A stretch of 5,680 nucleotides of DNA, taken from the NCBI GenBank assembly GCA_030150795.1, contig JASLFF010000202.1, positions 1 to 5,680 on the forward strand. The letters run 5' to 3'. A model generated the notes under the pieces. That model was not told the origin of the DNA, ran no database searches, and saw only the letters and a list, made by a program, of their open reading frames with translations. This document shows positions 1-4,611 of this stretch, one piece after another. A program made the translations under genes and the position numbers. The stretch's first letter is position 1, and every line of letters starts with the position of its first letter. Source of the stretch: Terriglobales bacterium. GTDB taxonomy: Bacteria; Acidobacteriota; Terriglobia; Terriglobales; Gp1-AA117.

Positions 1-543
1 TTCATACTTATGCGCTTCAAAATAATCCTTCGACCGCTTGGCCCACCGCAACGTCATCTCCATGGACACCCGCGCCCGTTCCCGCTCTGCCGGATGCTCA
101 GTGCATTCGTCGAAGGCCATCACAATGTCCGCGCCCAGCGCAATCTGGATTTCCATGGACCGCTCCGGCGTAAACAAATGCGAAGTGCCGTCCAGATGCG
201 ACCGAAAACTCACGCCTTCTTCCTTTACTTTGCGCAACTCGCTCAGGCTGAAAACCTGGAAGCCGCCTGAGTCGGTAAGCAAGGCGCGGTCCCAGCTCAT
301 GAATTTGTGCAAGCCACCCAGCTTGCGCACCAGCTCGTGTCCGGGTCGAAGATATAAGTGATAGGTATTGCCGAGAATGATCTGTGCGCCCAGATCCTCC
401 AGAATGTCCTGCGGGACAGCTTTTACCGTTCCCGCCGTGCCAACGGGCATGAACGCGGGCGTTTCCACTTCGCCGTGGGCGGTGTGGATGCGCGCTTGCC
501 GGGCAGAGCCAGCCTGGGCTTGGATTGTGAAGGGAAGAGTCAC
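1..543 (-). CDS. tgt: tRNA-guanine transglycosylase (queuine/preQ1 tRNA-ribosyltransferase), N-terminal part
   Basis: Exchanges guanine 34 of the anticodon of GUN-anticodon tRNAs (Asp, Asn, His, Tyr) for preQ1, the base-insertion step of bacterial queuosine synthesis; cytosolic. The visible 181 codons match the N-terminal half of the TIM-barrel Tgt family. Residues 28-36 read TPAFMPVGT, 52-60 GAQIILGNT, 90-99 [10 protein letters not shown] and 145-148 FDEC. D91, D145 and C147 align with D102, D156 and C158 of the Zymomonas enzyme at a constant offset of 11, so the active-site and base-recognition residues are intact. The zinc motif lies beyond the left edge. The start is the GTG at 543, the first conventional start in this frame after the stop at 658-660; no strong ribosome binding site precedes it. 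The gene lies 114 bp downstream of higA on the same strand. Identity is very secure; the start is less so. Confidence 0.95.
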   Translation of the reverse strand, partial: MTLPFTIQAQAGSARQARIHTAHGEVETPAFMPVGTAGTVKAVPQDILEDLGAQIILGNTYHLYLRPGHELVRKLGGLHKFMSWDRALLTDSGGFQVFSLSELRKVKEEGVSFRSHLDGTSHLFTPERSMEIQIALGADIVMAFDECTEHPAERERARVSMEMTLRWAKRSKDYFEAHKYE

Positions 544-657
544 ACAGACTATGGTACAAGCTCTTTTCTGAAATTCTGAACGAGGCGAGGAATCTGTTTT
601 CTTTCTAGCGGTAACGGAACTTTTTTGCGTGCTAACTCTAAAATCATTTCGAACAAT

Positions 658-1062
658 CTAAAAGAACACTTCCGGTGAAACGCGAAAACGGCGGCTAAGC
701 CGTTTAATGTGCTCGCGTGTCATTTCCCTTTTTCCATTTAAAACTGCTGAGACGGTGCTTTCTGCTCCAAATACATCAACCAGGTCTTTTTGTTTTAGGC
801 CGTTTGATTCCATTAATTCGGAAAGCACCTCTGTTGGCGTTGCCGCTTTAAGCTTGTAATTTTGATCTTCAAAATTCTCGATTAAGAGCGTGAGCAATTC
901 TGCCAATTTTGCTTCCGCCGGACTCCAATTCCGGCTACGGCGTTCCAGCTTCTCGAGGGTCGCAATGAAGCGCTCGTTCTCATCTTCAGTGTGGATCACA
1001 CTGGGCAGGGTTTGAGCCAGCAAGCGTGCATACTCAGGAGTCTTAACGGCCAGAGCAGTCAT
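658..1062 (-). CDS. higA: HigA-type antitoxin, HTH transcriptional regulator (COG5499-like)
   Basis: Antitoxin of a type II toxin-antitoxin pair, expected to bind and neutralise the HigB RNase and to repress its own operon. It has 134 residues, close to the roughly 138 of E. coli HigA (YgjM). The N-terminal half (about 1-70) is helical and acidic, as in this family, with AKLAELLTLLIENFE at 51-65. The C-terminal part (about 76-134) is a Cro/CI-type helix-turn-helix: helix 2 around LKQKDLVDVFG (89-99), then the turn and recognition helix ESTVSAVLNGKR (101-112). The ATG at 1062 has a strong AGGAGG at 1071-1076, eight bases upstream. The gene overlaps the end of higB by 20 bp, so the two are translationally coupled. 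Its base composition is more AT-rich than that of tgt. Two palindromes upstream of higB are the likely binding sites. Stop is TAG at 658-660. Confidence 0.87.
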   Translation of the reverse strand: MTALAVKTPEYARLLAQTLPSVIHTEDENERFIATLEKLERRSRNWSPAEAKLAELLTLLIENFEDQNYKLKAATPTEVLSELMESNGLKQKDLVDVFGAESTVSAVLNGKREMTREHIKRLSRRFRVSPEVFF

Positions 1063-1345
1063 TTTTCCATCCTCCTTTCGTGTATTCAGCGTGCGTTAAC
1101 ACATACCGAATAAATATCTTCTTCGTCCGATAATTGATCCAGGCAATCAACCGGTACTTATTGCCCTTGATATTAAAAAATGTGCACTCTCCGAATATAT
1201 CGGCGCTCGACCATGTGATTCTTACCTCTGCCAGGCTTTTCCAGGCTGCTTTTCGGGCGATGCGATACCAAGCATCTAGACTCGCGCTGACCTCAGCGTG
1301 GGCAACTGCCGCTTGCTTGAGCTTTTTCCGGCTTATTATGCGCAC
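1043..1345 (-). CDS. higB: HigB-type toxin, RelE-superfamily mRNA interferase
   Basis: Predicted ribosome-dependent mRNA endonuclease of the HigB_toxin family (PF09907, COG4680-like), the toxin of the higBA pair. From the GTG at 1345 the product has 100 residues, near the 104 of E. coli HigB (YgjN). It starts MRIISRKKLKQ, as family members typically do. Family hallmarks follow: LDAWYRIARKAAWKS (23-37), VRITWSSADIFGE (41-53), FFNIKGNKYRLIAWINY (56-72) and the C-terminal RYVLTHAEY (80-88), whose Arg and His are the usual candidates for RNA contact or catalysis. The frame stays open to 1468, but that would add about 41 unrelated residues and run into the neighbouring gene. The GTG has a modest purine-rich AAGAAAG about six bases upstream. 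Toxin-first order followed by an overlapping antitoxin is the normal higBA arrangement. Confidence 0.9.
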   Translation of the reverse strand: MRIISRKKLKQAAVAHAEVSASLDAWYRIARKAAWKSLAEVRITWSSADIFGECTFFNIKGNKYRLIAWINYRTKKIFIRYVLTHAEYTKGGWKNDCSGR

Positions 1346-1362
1346 TTGTGCTTTCTTAATAG

Positions 1363-1379
1363 CTTCGCATTCTGCGAAG
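1363..1379. promoter_or_regulatory. Proximal palindromic operator of higBA
   Basis: Perfect inverted repeat CTTCGCA-TTC-TGCGAAG (7-bp arms, 3-bp centre), 18 bp upstream of the higB start. It shares the core TTCGCA-N3-TGCGAA with the palindrome at 1395-1409, and the two centres (1371 and 1402) are 31 bp apart, about three helical turns. It would cover the start point of the higBA promoter. HigA-type antitoxins repress their own operons through such palindromes, so HigA is the inferred binder. Confidence 0.72.
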
Positions 1380-1381
1380 AT

Positions 1382-1409
1382 CGTATAATAAGCCTTCGCA
1401 AAATGCGAA
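1382..1409 (-). promoter_or_regulatory. Candidate higBA promoter
   Basis: Read on the minus strand, a -35-like TTCGCA (1404-1409) and a -10-like TATACG (1382-1387) are separated by 16 bp, putting transcription start near 1375, inside the proximal operator. The overlapping TATTAT (1385-1390) is an alternative -10 but would leave only 13 bp. Both boxes are partial matches to the sigma-70 consensus. The AT-rich patch wedged between two operators is the main argument. Confidence 0.45.
1395..1409. promoter_or_regulatory. Distal palindromic operator of higBA
   Basis: Perfect inverted repeat TTCGCA-AAA-TGCGAA (6-bp arms, 3-bp centre). The arms are identical to those of the palindrome at 1363-1379. 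It overlaps the putative -35 box of higBA. Two sites with the same arms on the same face of the helix suggest cooperative binding by two HigA dimers. Confidence 0.72.
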
Positions 1410-1452
1410 CTGTGTTTGGACCGTGGGAATGCGGGCCGATGCAAGTAAAGGA

Positions 1453-2106
1453 CTAATCCACCCACCACGCCGCTAGCGCCAGCACAATGTAAGCCCCCAG
1501 CGCTGTCATCGCGGCCGCATGGTCGCTCGGCGGCGGCGGGAAGAAGAATGTCCCAAAAAGTTGCAGGGCCGCGAGAAAAATCACAAATCCAAGGAGCCGA
1601 CCTCTATGCGCCGCAGTTCGATACAGCATGGCCGCGCCGCCGAACAATACAGCCATTTCCAGCGCAAACGCGGCCCCGCGATAATTCCACATGCCAAATC
1701 CCATCTTGCCTACGCTGTCATAAAGCGAAAGATCGGGTCGGTGCACGATCAGGTCAAGAATCCAATGTGAGAAGACCGCAGCGGCCAGAATCAATCCTGT
1801 GCGCACTCCGCGAAGATTTGGCACCAACTGGCAGACCAAATACGCTAGCGATGACCAGCACAGTACGCCCAGCAGACTGTGCGTGTAAGGCATGTAATAG
1901 AGATCGAGCGCGTTGGAGGCCGTGATGCCGGGAACGATCCGCACCTTCTCAATCCCCAGCAGAACAAAGATGCTCCACATCACATCGATCCATTGCACGG
2001 CAAGGAACAGCAGCCAGAGCGGAATGCGCTTGTCACCGTTCTGATCGCCGGATTTACCGGAGAGAGATTTACCGGCGAAGCTAAAGCTGTAATGTCCTGT
2101 GAACAA
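1453..2106 (-). CDS. Polytopic membrane protein, possible metal-dependent hydrolase family (DUF457/YdjM-like)
   Basis: A 217-residue inner-membrane protein of unproven function. About six hydrophobic segments are visible, near 29-51, 77-95, 103-121, 145-161, 170-189 and 200-216. Polar residues sit at conserved-looking places: GHY (4-6), WID (39-41), PYTHS (73-77), SHWILD (113-118) and HRPD (122-125). The clustered His and Asp near membrane boundaries recall the LexA-regulated YdjM/DUF457 group annotated as membrane-bound metal-dependent hydrolases; no activity is proven for it to my knowledge. The start is TTG at 2106, chosen because GGGGAG lies five bases upstream and because MFTGHYSFSFAGK is the family-like N-terminus I recall. 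The gene ends 107 bp before higB on the same strand, and no terminator is obvious between them. The fold class is fairly sure, the biochemical role is not. Confidence 0.68.
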   Translation of the reverse strand: MFTGHYSFSFAGKSLSGKSGDQNGDKRIPLWLLFLAVQWIDVMWSIFVLLGIEKVRIVPGITASNALDLYYMPYTHSLLGVLCWSSLAYLVCQLVPNLRGVRTGLILAAAVFSHWILDLIVHRPDLSLYDSVGKMGFGMWNYRGAAFALEMAVLFGGAAMLYRTAAHRGRLLGFVIFLAALQLFGTFFFPPPPSDHAAAMTALGAYIVLALAAWWVD

Positions 2107-2117
2107 AGTATCTCCCC
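2107..2117 (-). promoter_or_regulatory. Ribosome binding site supporting the TTG start at 2106
   Basis: GGGGAG (2112-2117 on the minus strand) stands five bases before the TTG at 2106, a near-ideal Shine-Dalgarno position. No in-frame ATG gives a protein that keeps the conserved GHY motif, so this site decides the start of the membrane protein. Confidence 0.6.
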
Positions 2118-2128
2118 AGATTTGTCTT

Positions 2129-2253
2129 TCTGAAATCTCGAGCGAAGCGAGAGATCCCTATAGCCACCAAGATTTCTCGAAATGCTCGCTTAATGTTCCT
2201 TTGTGATCATATGGATCCCTCCCCTTCGGCAAGCTCAGGGTCGGGATTTCAGA
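2129..2253. repeat. Intergenic palindromic element with 9-bp terminal inverted repeats (REP/MITE-like candidate)
   Basis: TCTGAAATC (2129-2137) and its exact reverse complement GATTTCAGA (2245-2253) bracket 107 bp. Inside the left end is a small hairpin, TCTCG (2136-2140) with CGAGA (2148-2152). Inside the right end is another, ATCCC (2215-2219) with GGGAT (2243-2247), enclosing CCC/GGG and the sequence CTTCGGCAAGCTCAG, which resembles palindromes often repeated between genes in environmental bacteria. A third short palindrome, ATTTCTCGAAAT, is at 2172-2183. The element fills most of the 172-bp gap between the thioesterase and membrane-protein genes. No coding potential is seen. Repeat status cannot be shown from one copy. 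Confidence 0.45.
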
Positions 2254-2278
2254 GAAAAGCCATGTTCGCGATGTCAAC

Positions 2279-2677
2279 TTACTTGCCATGCCGCTTAGCG
2301 TGCCGCTCCGCCACCTTTGCCGGATTCACAATGGCCCGCGTCACCGTCCCGCGTCCAATCTCTGCCTTGCCGTTGTGTGCTGTGACGCGGAAAATATAGA
2401 ACCGCTCGTTGTGCGACTCCAGCACCGCCTCGGTTTTTACGTGATCGCCAATCGTGGTCGGGGCGCGATGCTCAATGTTGATGGCCGTGCCCACACTGAT
2501 CTCGCCTTCATCCAGAAAAGGCAACATGGCGTTTGCCGCTGCCCATTCCATCAAGCCAATCATGTTGGGCGTGGAATAAATTGGCGGCAACTTGTCATTG
2601 TGGTGGTTAAGCGTGTGCTTGTGCTCAACAGTCTCTTCCGCCTGCCCGCGAATGCCCAGAGGGACCTTTTTTGCCAT
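2279..2677 (-). CDS. Hotdog-fold acyl-CoA thioesterase, FlK-like
   Basis: A 132-residue single hotdog domain, predicted to hydrolyse a small acyl-CoA thioester in the cytosol. The pattern matches the fluoroacetyl-CoA thioesterase FlK family: YSTPNMIGLMEWAA (34-47), then EISVGTAINIEHRAPTTIGD (59-78), then IGRGTVTRAIV (107-117). The presumed catalytic residues T36, E44 and H70 have spacings of 8 and 26, the same as T42, E50 and H76 of FlK, and all three are present. Family members are often annotated only as thioesterase or hypothetical; a fluoroacetate role is not implied. The ATG at 2677 lacks a clear ribosome binding site, yet no better start is near. The C-terminus is basic (AERHAKRHGK). 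It lies 100 bp downstream of the secreted-protein gene, behind that gene's terminator, so it probably has its own promoter. Confidence 0.77.
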   Translation of the reverse strand: MAKKVPLGIRGQAEETVEHKHTLNHHNDKLPPIYSTPNMIGLMEWAAANAMLPFLDEGEISVGTAINIEHRAPTTIGDHVKTEAVLESHNERFYIFRVTAHNGKAEIGRGTVTRAIVNPAKVAERHAKRHGK

Positions 2678-2723
2678 GCAGAGAATCTATCAAAGTCTCT
2701 GCCGGCGGTGAAAAGACGGCACG

Positions 2724-2757
2724 AAAAAAGAAGGCCGGGCAGCGGTGGCCCGGCCTT
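2724..2757 (-). terminator. Strong intrinsic terminator of the small secreted-protein gene
   Basis: AAGGCCGGGC (2731-2740) pairs perfectly with GCCCGGCCTT (2748-2757): ten base pairs with a seven-base loop. On the minus strand the stem is followed by C and then TTTTTT (2729-2724), as needed for Rho-independent termination. It lies 20 bp after the stop codon of the gene at 2778-3035. On the plus strand no T-run follows the stem, so it acts in one direction. Confidence 0.9.
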
Positions 2758-2777
2758 AAAAGCTGTCTCAGCGGAGT

Positions 2778-3035
2778 TTAGTGGCGATCGTGGTCGTGGT
2801 CCCGATCACGATGGCAGCGAGCCCGCGCGTTTTCCAGGTCACGACGGCGGCTTTCCGCCTGGCGGCTGTGCTCACCATGCTTGCGTTCCGCGTCATGCAG
2901 CTTGTTCTCTGCGTTGCGGATTCGCTCTTCGCACTTTCTATCGTCATCGCGATCAAGTGCCCGCGCGGGAATTGCCCCGCCCAGGAATGACAAAATCACA
3001 AACGCGGCAATAAGTGTCCTGACTTTCTTAAACAT
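2778..3035 (-). CDS. Small secreted charged helical protein, His/Asp-rich C-terminus
   Basis: An 85-residue protein of unknown function, probably exported. MFKKVRTLIAAFVILSFLGG is a classical Sec signal (basic n-region, hydrophobic core), with a likely signal peptidase I site after ARA at 24-26. The mature part (about 59 residues) is very hydrophilic and predicted to be one long helix or helical hairpin: CEERIRNAENKLHDAERK (35-52), ESRRRDLENARARC (61-74). Two cysteines, C35 and C74, bracket it and could form a disulfide in the periplasm. The tail HRDRDHDHDRH (75-85) is a possible metal-binding patch. The ATG at 3035 has AGGAGG (3041-3046) five bases upstream, so the longer in-frame start at 3062 is rejected. 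The gene ends in a strong terminator, which argues for a single-gene, well-expressed unit. No named family is recognised. Confidence 0.72.
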   Translation of the reverse strand: MFKKVRTLIAAFVILSFLGGAIPARALDRDDDRKCEERIRNAENKLHDAERKHGEHSRQAESRRRDLENARARCHRDRDHDHDRH

Positions 3036-3109
3036 GTTTCCCTCCTCGGATTGCGTTCTCAATCTTACCTTCTTTTGGATGCATACTGGGTGTTTTGACA
3101 GGGGCCAAT

Positions 3110-3137
3110 AAAAAAGTAATTGATGTGACGCTTACCT
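3110..3137 (-). terminator. Weak candidate terminator after the PhyH-family gene
   Basis: On the minus strand AGGTAA (3137-3132, including the TAA stop) can pair with TTACTT (3119-3114) around a 12-base loop, with one G-T pair, followed by a run of T down to 3110. The stem is AT-rich and short, so this is a suggestion only. Confidence 0.25.
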
Positions 3138-3881
3138 ATCCGAGTGGGGAAAGCGCATCATGCGTTGCTGCTCCGCCGTCAGGGATTCCCACGTGGCGCG
3201 TGGAAGTTCTTCCACGTCGCGGCTTGCATCTGCATACCAGCGGCGAACGTAGCGGATTGTAACGAGCGCACGGGGCAAGTCAGTCGTATTGGGGGTACCT
3301 CGATGCAACGCCCATGGATGGCGAATCAGGACGTCACCGATTTCCAGTGGGACGGCCTGCATACCAATCTCGCCGGTCTCGACCGCTCGAAGCGCGTCCA
3401 TTCTCTTCATGCGATGAGTACCTGGCGCAATTTCGATAGGGCCGTGCGCCTGGGTGATCCGCACCAACCCAAAACTGACGATCAAAACGTACATAGGGAG
3501 CGCAAGGTCAGGGGCCTCGGGAAAGAGCGGCTTCTTGTAGTCCGCATGTACACCTTGGTATTCCGATCCGCGCAGAGGCACATCGCACCCCCACTGGTCA
3601 GCTACGACCTGGTTCCCCATAAGCTCTCGCACGATGCACAATACGTCATCGTCAAAGAAGAATTGTGGAACAAAAATTGGCAGCTCGAAAGGCATTGGGA
3701 GAAAATGGCGCTGGGTGCCCCGGTTCGTCGCATGGCCACTGTTGAGATACGTAAGAAGACGCGGCCAGAACGCCTGCCGGCAAGCCTCAACCAGCGCCGG
3801 CGGGAAGTGGTTTCTGAGGATGCAAAAGCCCTGTTCCCTGATCTCACTGATTCTTTCGTGAAGTGACTCAACGGACGCCAT
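3132..3881 (-). CDS. Phytanoyl-CoA dioxygenase (PhyH) family Fe(II)/2-oxoglutarate oxygenase
   Basis: A 249-residue cytosolic oxygenase of the PhyH superfamily, expected to hydroxylate an unknown small molecule using Fe(II), O2 and 2-oxoglutarate. The N-terminal helix and REQGFCILRNHF (15-26) are typical of PhyH. The iron ligands are visible: H112 and D114 in VHADYKKPLF (the HxD motif) and H193 in HPWALHRGTPN (188-198). R204, in PRALVTIRY, is eleven residues after H193, where the 2-oxoglutarate carboxylate is normally bound. HGPIEIAPGTHR (146-157) is the usual NGP-(L/I)-x-x-x-PGSH segment, with His replacing the common Asn. The ATG at 3881 has GGGAGG (3888-3893) six bases upstream; a TTG 42 bp further upstream is unsupported. 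It diverges from hslV. The substrate cannot be read from sequence, and no biosynthetic cluster surrounds it. Confidence 0.85.
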   Translation of the reverse strand: MASVESLHERISEIREQGFCILRNHFPPALVEACRQAFWPRLLTYLNSGHATNRGTQRHFLPMPFELPIFVPQFFFDDDVLCIVRELMGNQVVADQWGCDVPLRGSEYQGVHADYKKPLFPEAPDLALPMYVLIVSFGLVRITQAHGPIEIAPGTHRMKRMDALRAVETGEIGMQAVPLEIGDVLIRHPWALHRGTPNTTDLPRALVTIRYVRRWYADASRDVEELPRATWESLTAEQQRMMRFPHSDR

Positions 3882-3974
3882 TAAAAACCTCCCGTTCAGT
3901 CGGCCCCTTGGGCGTTTTTCCAAAGCAGCTTACTGTCAGTGATTCCGCATCACCTTTTTGTCTCGCCCGCTCTG

Positions 3975-3980
3975 TATAAT
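3975..3980 (+). promoter_or_regulatory. Candidate -10 box of the hslV promoter
   Basis: A perfect TATAAT lies 14 bp before the hslV ATG. The -35 region at the right distance (about 3951-3958, within CACCTTTT) is a poor match, and TTGTCT at 3959-3964 is too close. Transcription would start near 3987, leaving a leader of about eight bases before the ATG and excluding the GAGAAG at 3981-3986 from the message. Either the start is nearly leaderless, the GTG at 4013 is used, or this box is not the real promoter. Confidence 0.45.
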
Positions 3981-3994
3981 GAGAAGTTGTCTTC

Positions 3995-4606
3995 ATGAGA
4001 TCGAATCAAGCAGTGAATTCCGCAACAAAAAAGAACAAGATACGCTCTACCACGGTAGTGTGCGTGCGCCGCGGCAATAGTGTGGTAATGGCCGCTGACG
4101 GCCAGGTCACTCTGGGCGAAGGCGTGATTAAACACACGGCACGCAAGATCCGGCGACTTTATAACGACAAGATTCTGGCCGGCTTTGCTGGCTCTACGGC
4201 AGACGCTTTTTCTCTTTTCTCTCGGTTTGAAGCGAAACTGGAGCAATACCACGGCAACCTGGGACGCGCAGCCGTCGAGCTGGCTAAAGAGTGGCGTACA
4301 GACAAGATGTTGCGCCACCTGGAAGCGCTTCTGCTCGTGGCCGATAACACTCTGACTTTTCTTATCAGCGGAGCCGGCGACGTGATTGAGCCTGATGGCG
4401 GAGTTGCCGCTATCGGAAGCGGTGGCTCATACGCACTGGCGGCGGCGCGAGCGTTAATAGATAACACTGACCTTCCTGCCCGCAAGATCGCTGAAGAGGC
4501 CATGAAGGTGGCGGGAAAAATCTGTATCTTTACCAATGAGAATTTCACCATCGAGGAACTCTCGGCTGTGCCGGAAAAGGCGGGTGCATCAGTCCCCGCA
4601 CATTGA
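3995..4606 (+). CDS. hslV: ATP-dependent protease peptidase subunit HslV (ClpQ)
   Basis: Peptidase of the HslUV protease: dodecamers with a proteasome beta-type fold and an N-terminal threonine nucleophile, docked to HslU ATPase rings in the cytosol. [19 protein letters not shown] (19-37) gives the nucleophile T19. Counting from it, D35 and K51 fall on the conserved positions 17 and 33, and the GSGG loop is at 141-144. [20 protein letters not shown] (47-66), [20 protein letters not shown] (93-112) and [13 protein letters not shown] (177-189) follow the family pattern. E. coli HslV needs only Met removal to expose Thr1; here 18 residues precede it from this ATG, or 12 from the in-frame GTG at 4013, so a propeptide must be cleaved. 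The ATG is preceded by GAGAAG eight bases upstream. A tail of about 14 residues extends past the usual end. The DUF3052 gene follows after five bases. Confidence 0.97.
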   Translation: MRSNQAVNSATKKNKIRSTTVVCVRRGNSVVMAADGQVTLGEGVIKHTARKIRRLYNDKILAGFAGSTADAFSLFSRFEAKLEQYHGNLGRAAVELAKEWRTDKMLRHLEALLLVADNTLTFLISGAGDVIEPDGGVAAIGSGGSYALAAARALIDNTDLPARKIAEEAMKVAGKICIFTNENFTIEELSAVPEKAGASVPAH

Positions 4607-4611
4607 GTCCA

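Noticed and set aside
98..559. 153-codon minus-strand frame overlapping tgt.
   Set aside because: It is out of frame with the unmistakable Tgt motifs and its translation is low-complexity Arg/Pro/His-rich.
544..660. higA and tgt are in the same frame with no stop between the higA TAG and the tgt GTG, suggesting a readthrough fusion.
   Set aside because: There is a one-in-three chance of a shared frame, the 38 intervening codons encode no recognisable domain, and Tgt begins normally at the GTG. No readthrough signal is seen.
686..705. Hairpin AAACGGC-(6)-GCCGTTT near the 3' end of higA.
   Set aside because: It lies within well-supported codons of the HTH domain (KRLSRRF), and Arg/Lys codons explain the symmetry; no proper T-run follows the stem.
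1384..1389. Perfect TATAAT on the plus strand between the two operators.
   Set aside because: No suitable -35 at 16-18 bp and no plus-strand gene downstream; more likely part of the AT-rich core of the minus-strand promoter.
1346..1468. Longer start for the toxin gene at 1468, adding 41 residues.
   Set aside because: It would overlap the membrane-protein gene, place the operators and promoter inside the coding sequence, and exceed the family length; the family N-terminus matches the GTG at 1345.
2288..3013. 241-codon open frame on the plus strand.
   Set aside because: It lies antisense across the thioesterase gene, a perfect terminator and the secreted-protein gene; its translation is Arg/His-rich and has no domain character.
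3144..3866. 240-codon open frame on the plus strand, opposite the PhyH-family gene.
   Set aside because: It is the antisense shadow of a gene whose iron-binding and cofactor motifs are all in the minus frame.
3882..3923. Upstream TTG start for the PhyH-family gene.
   Set aside because: The ATG at 3881 has GGGAGG at ideal spacing; the extra residues are basic and not family-like.
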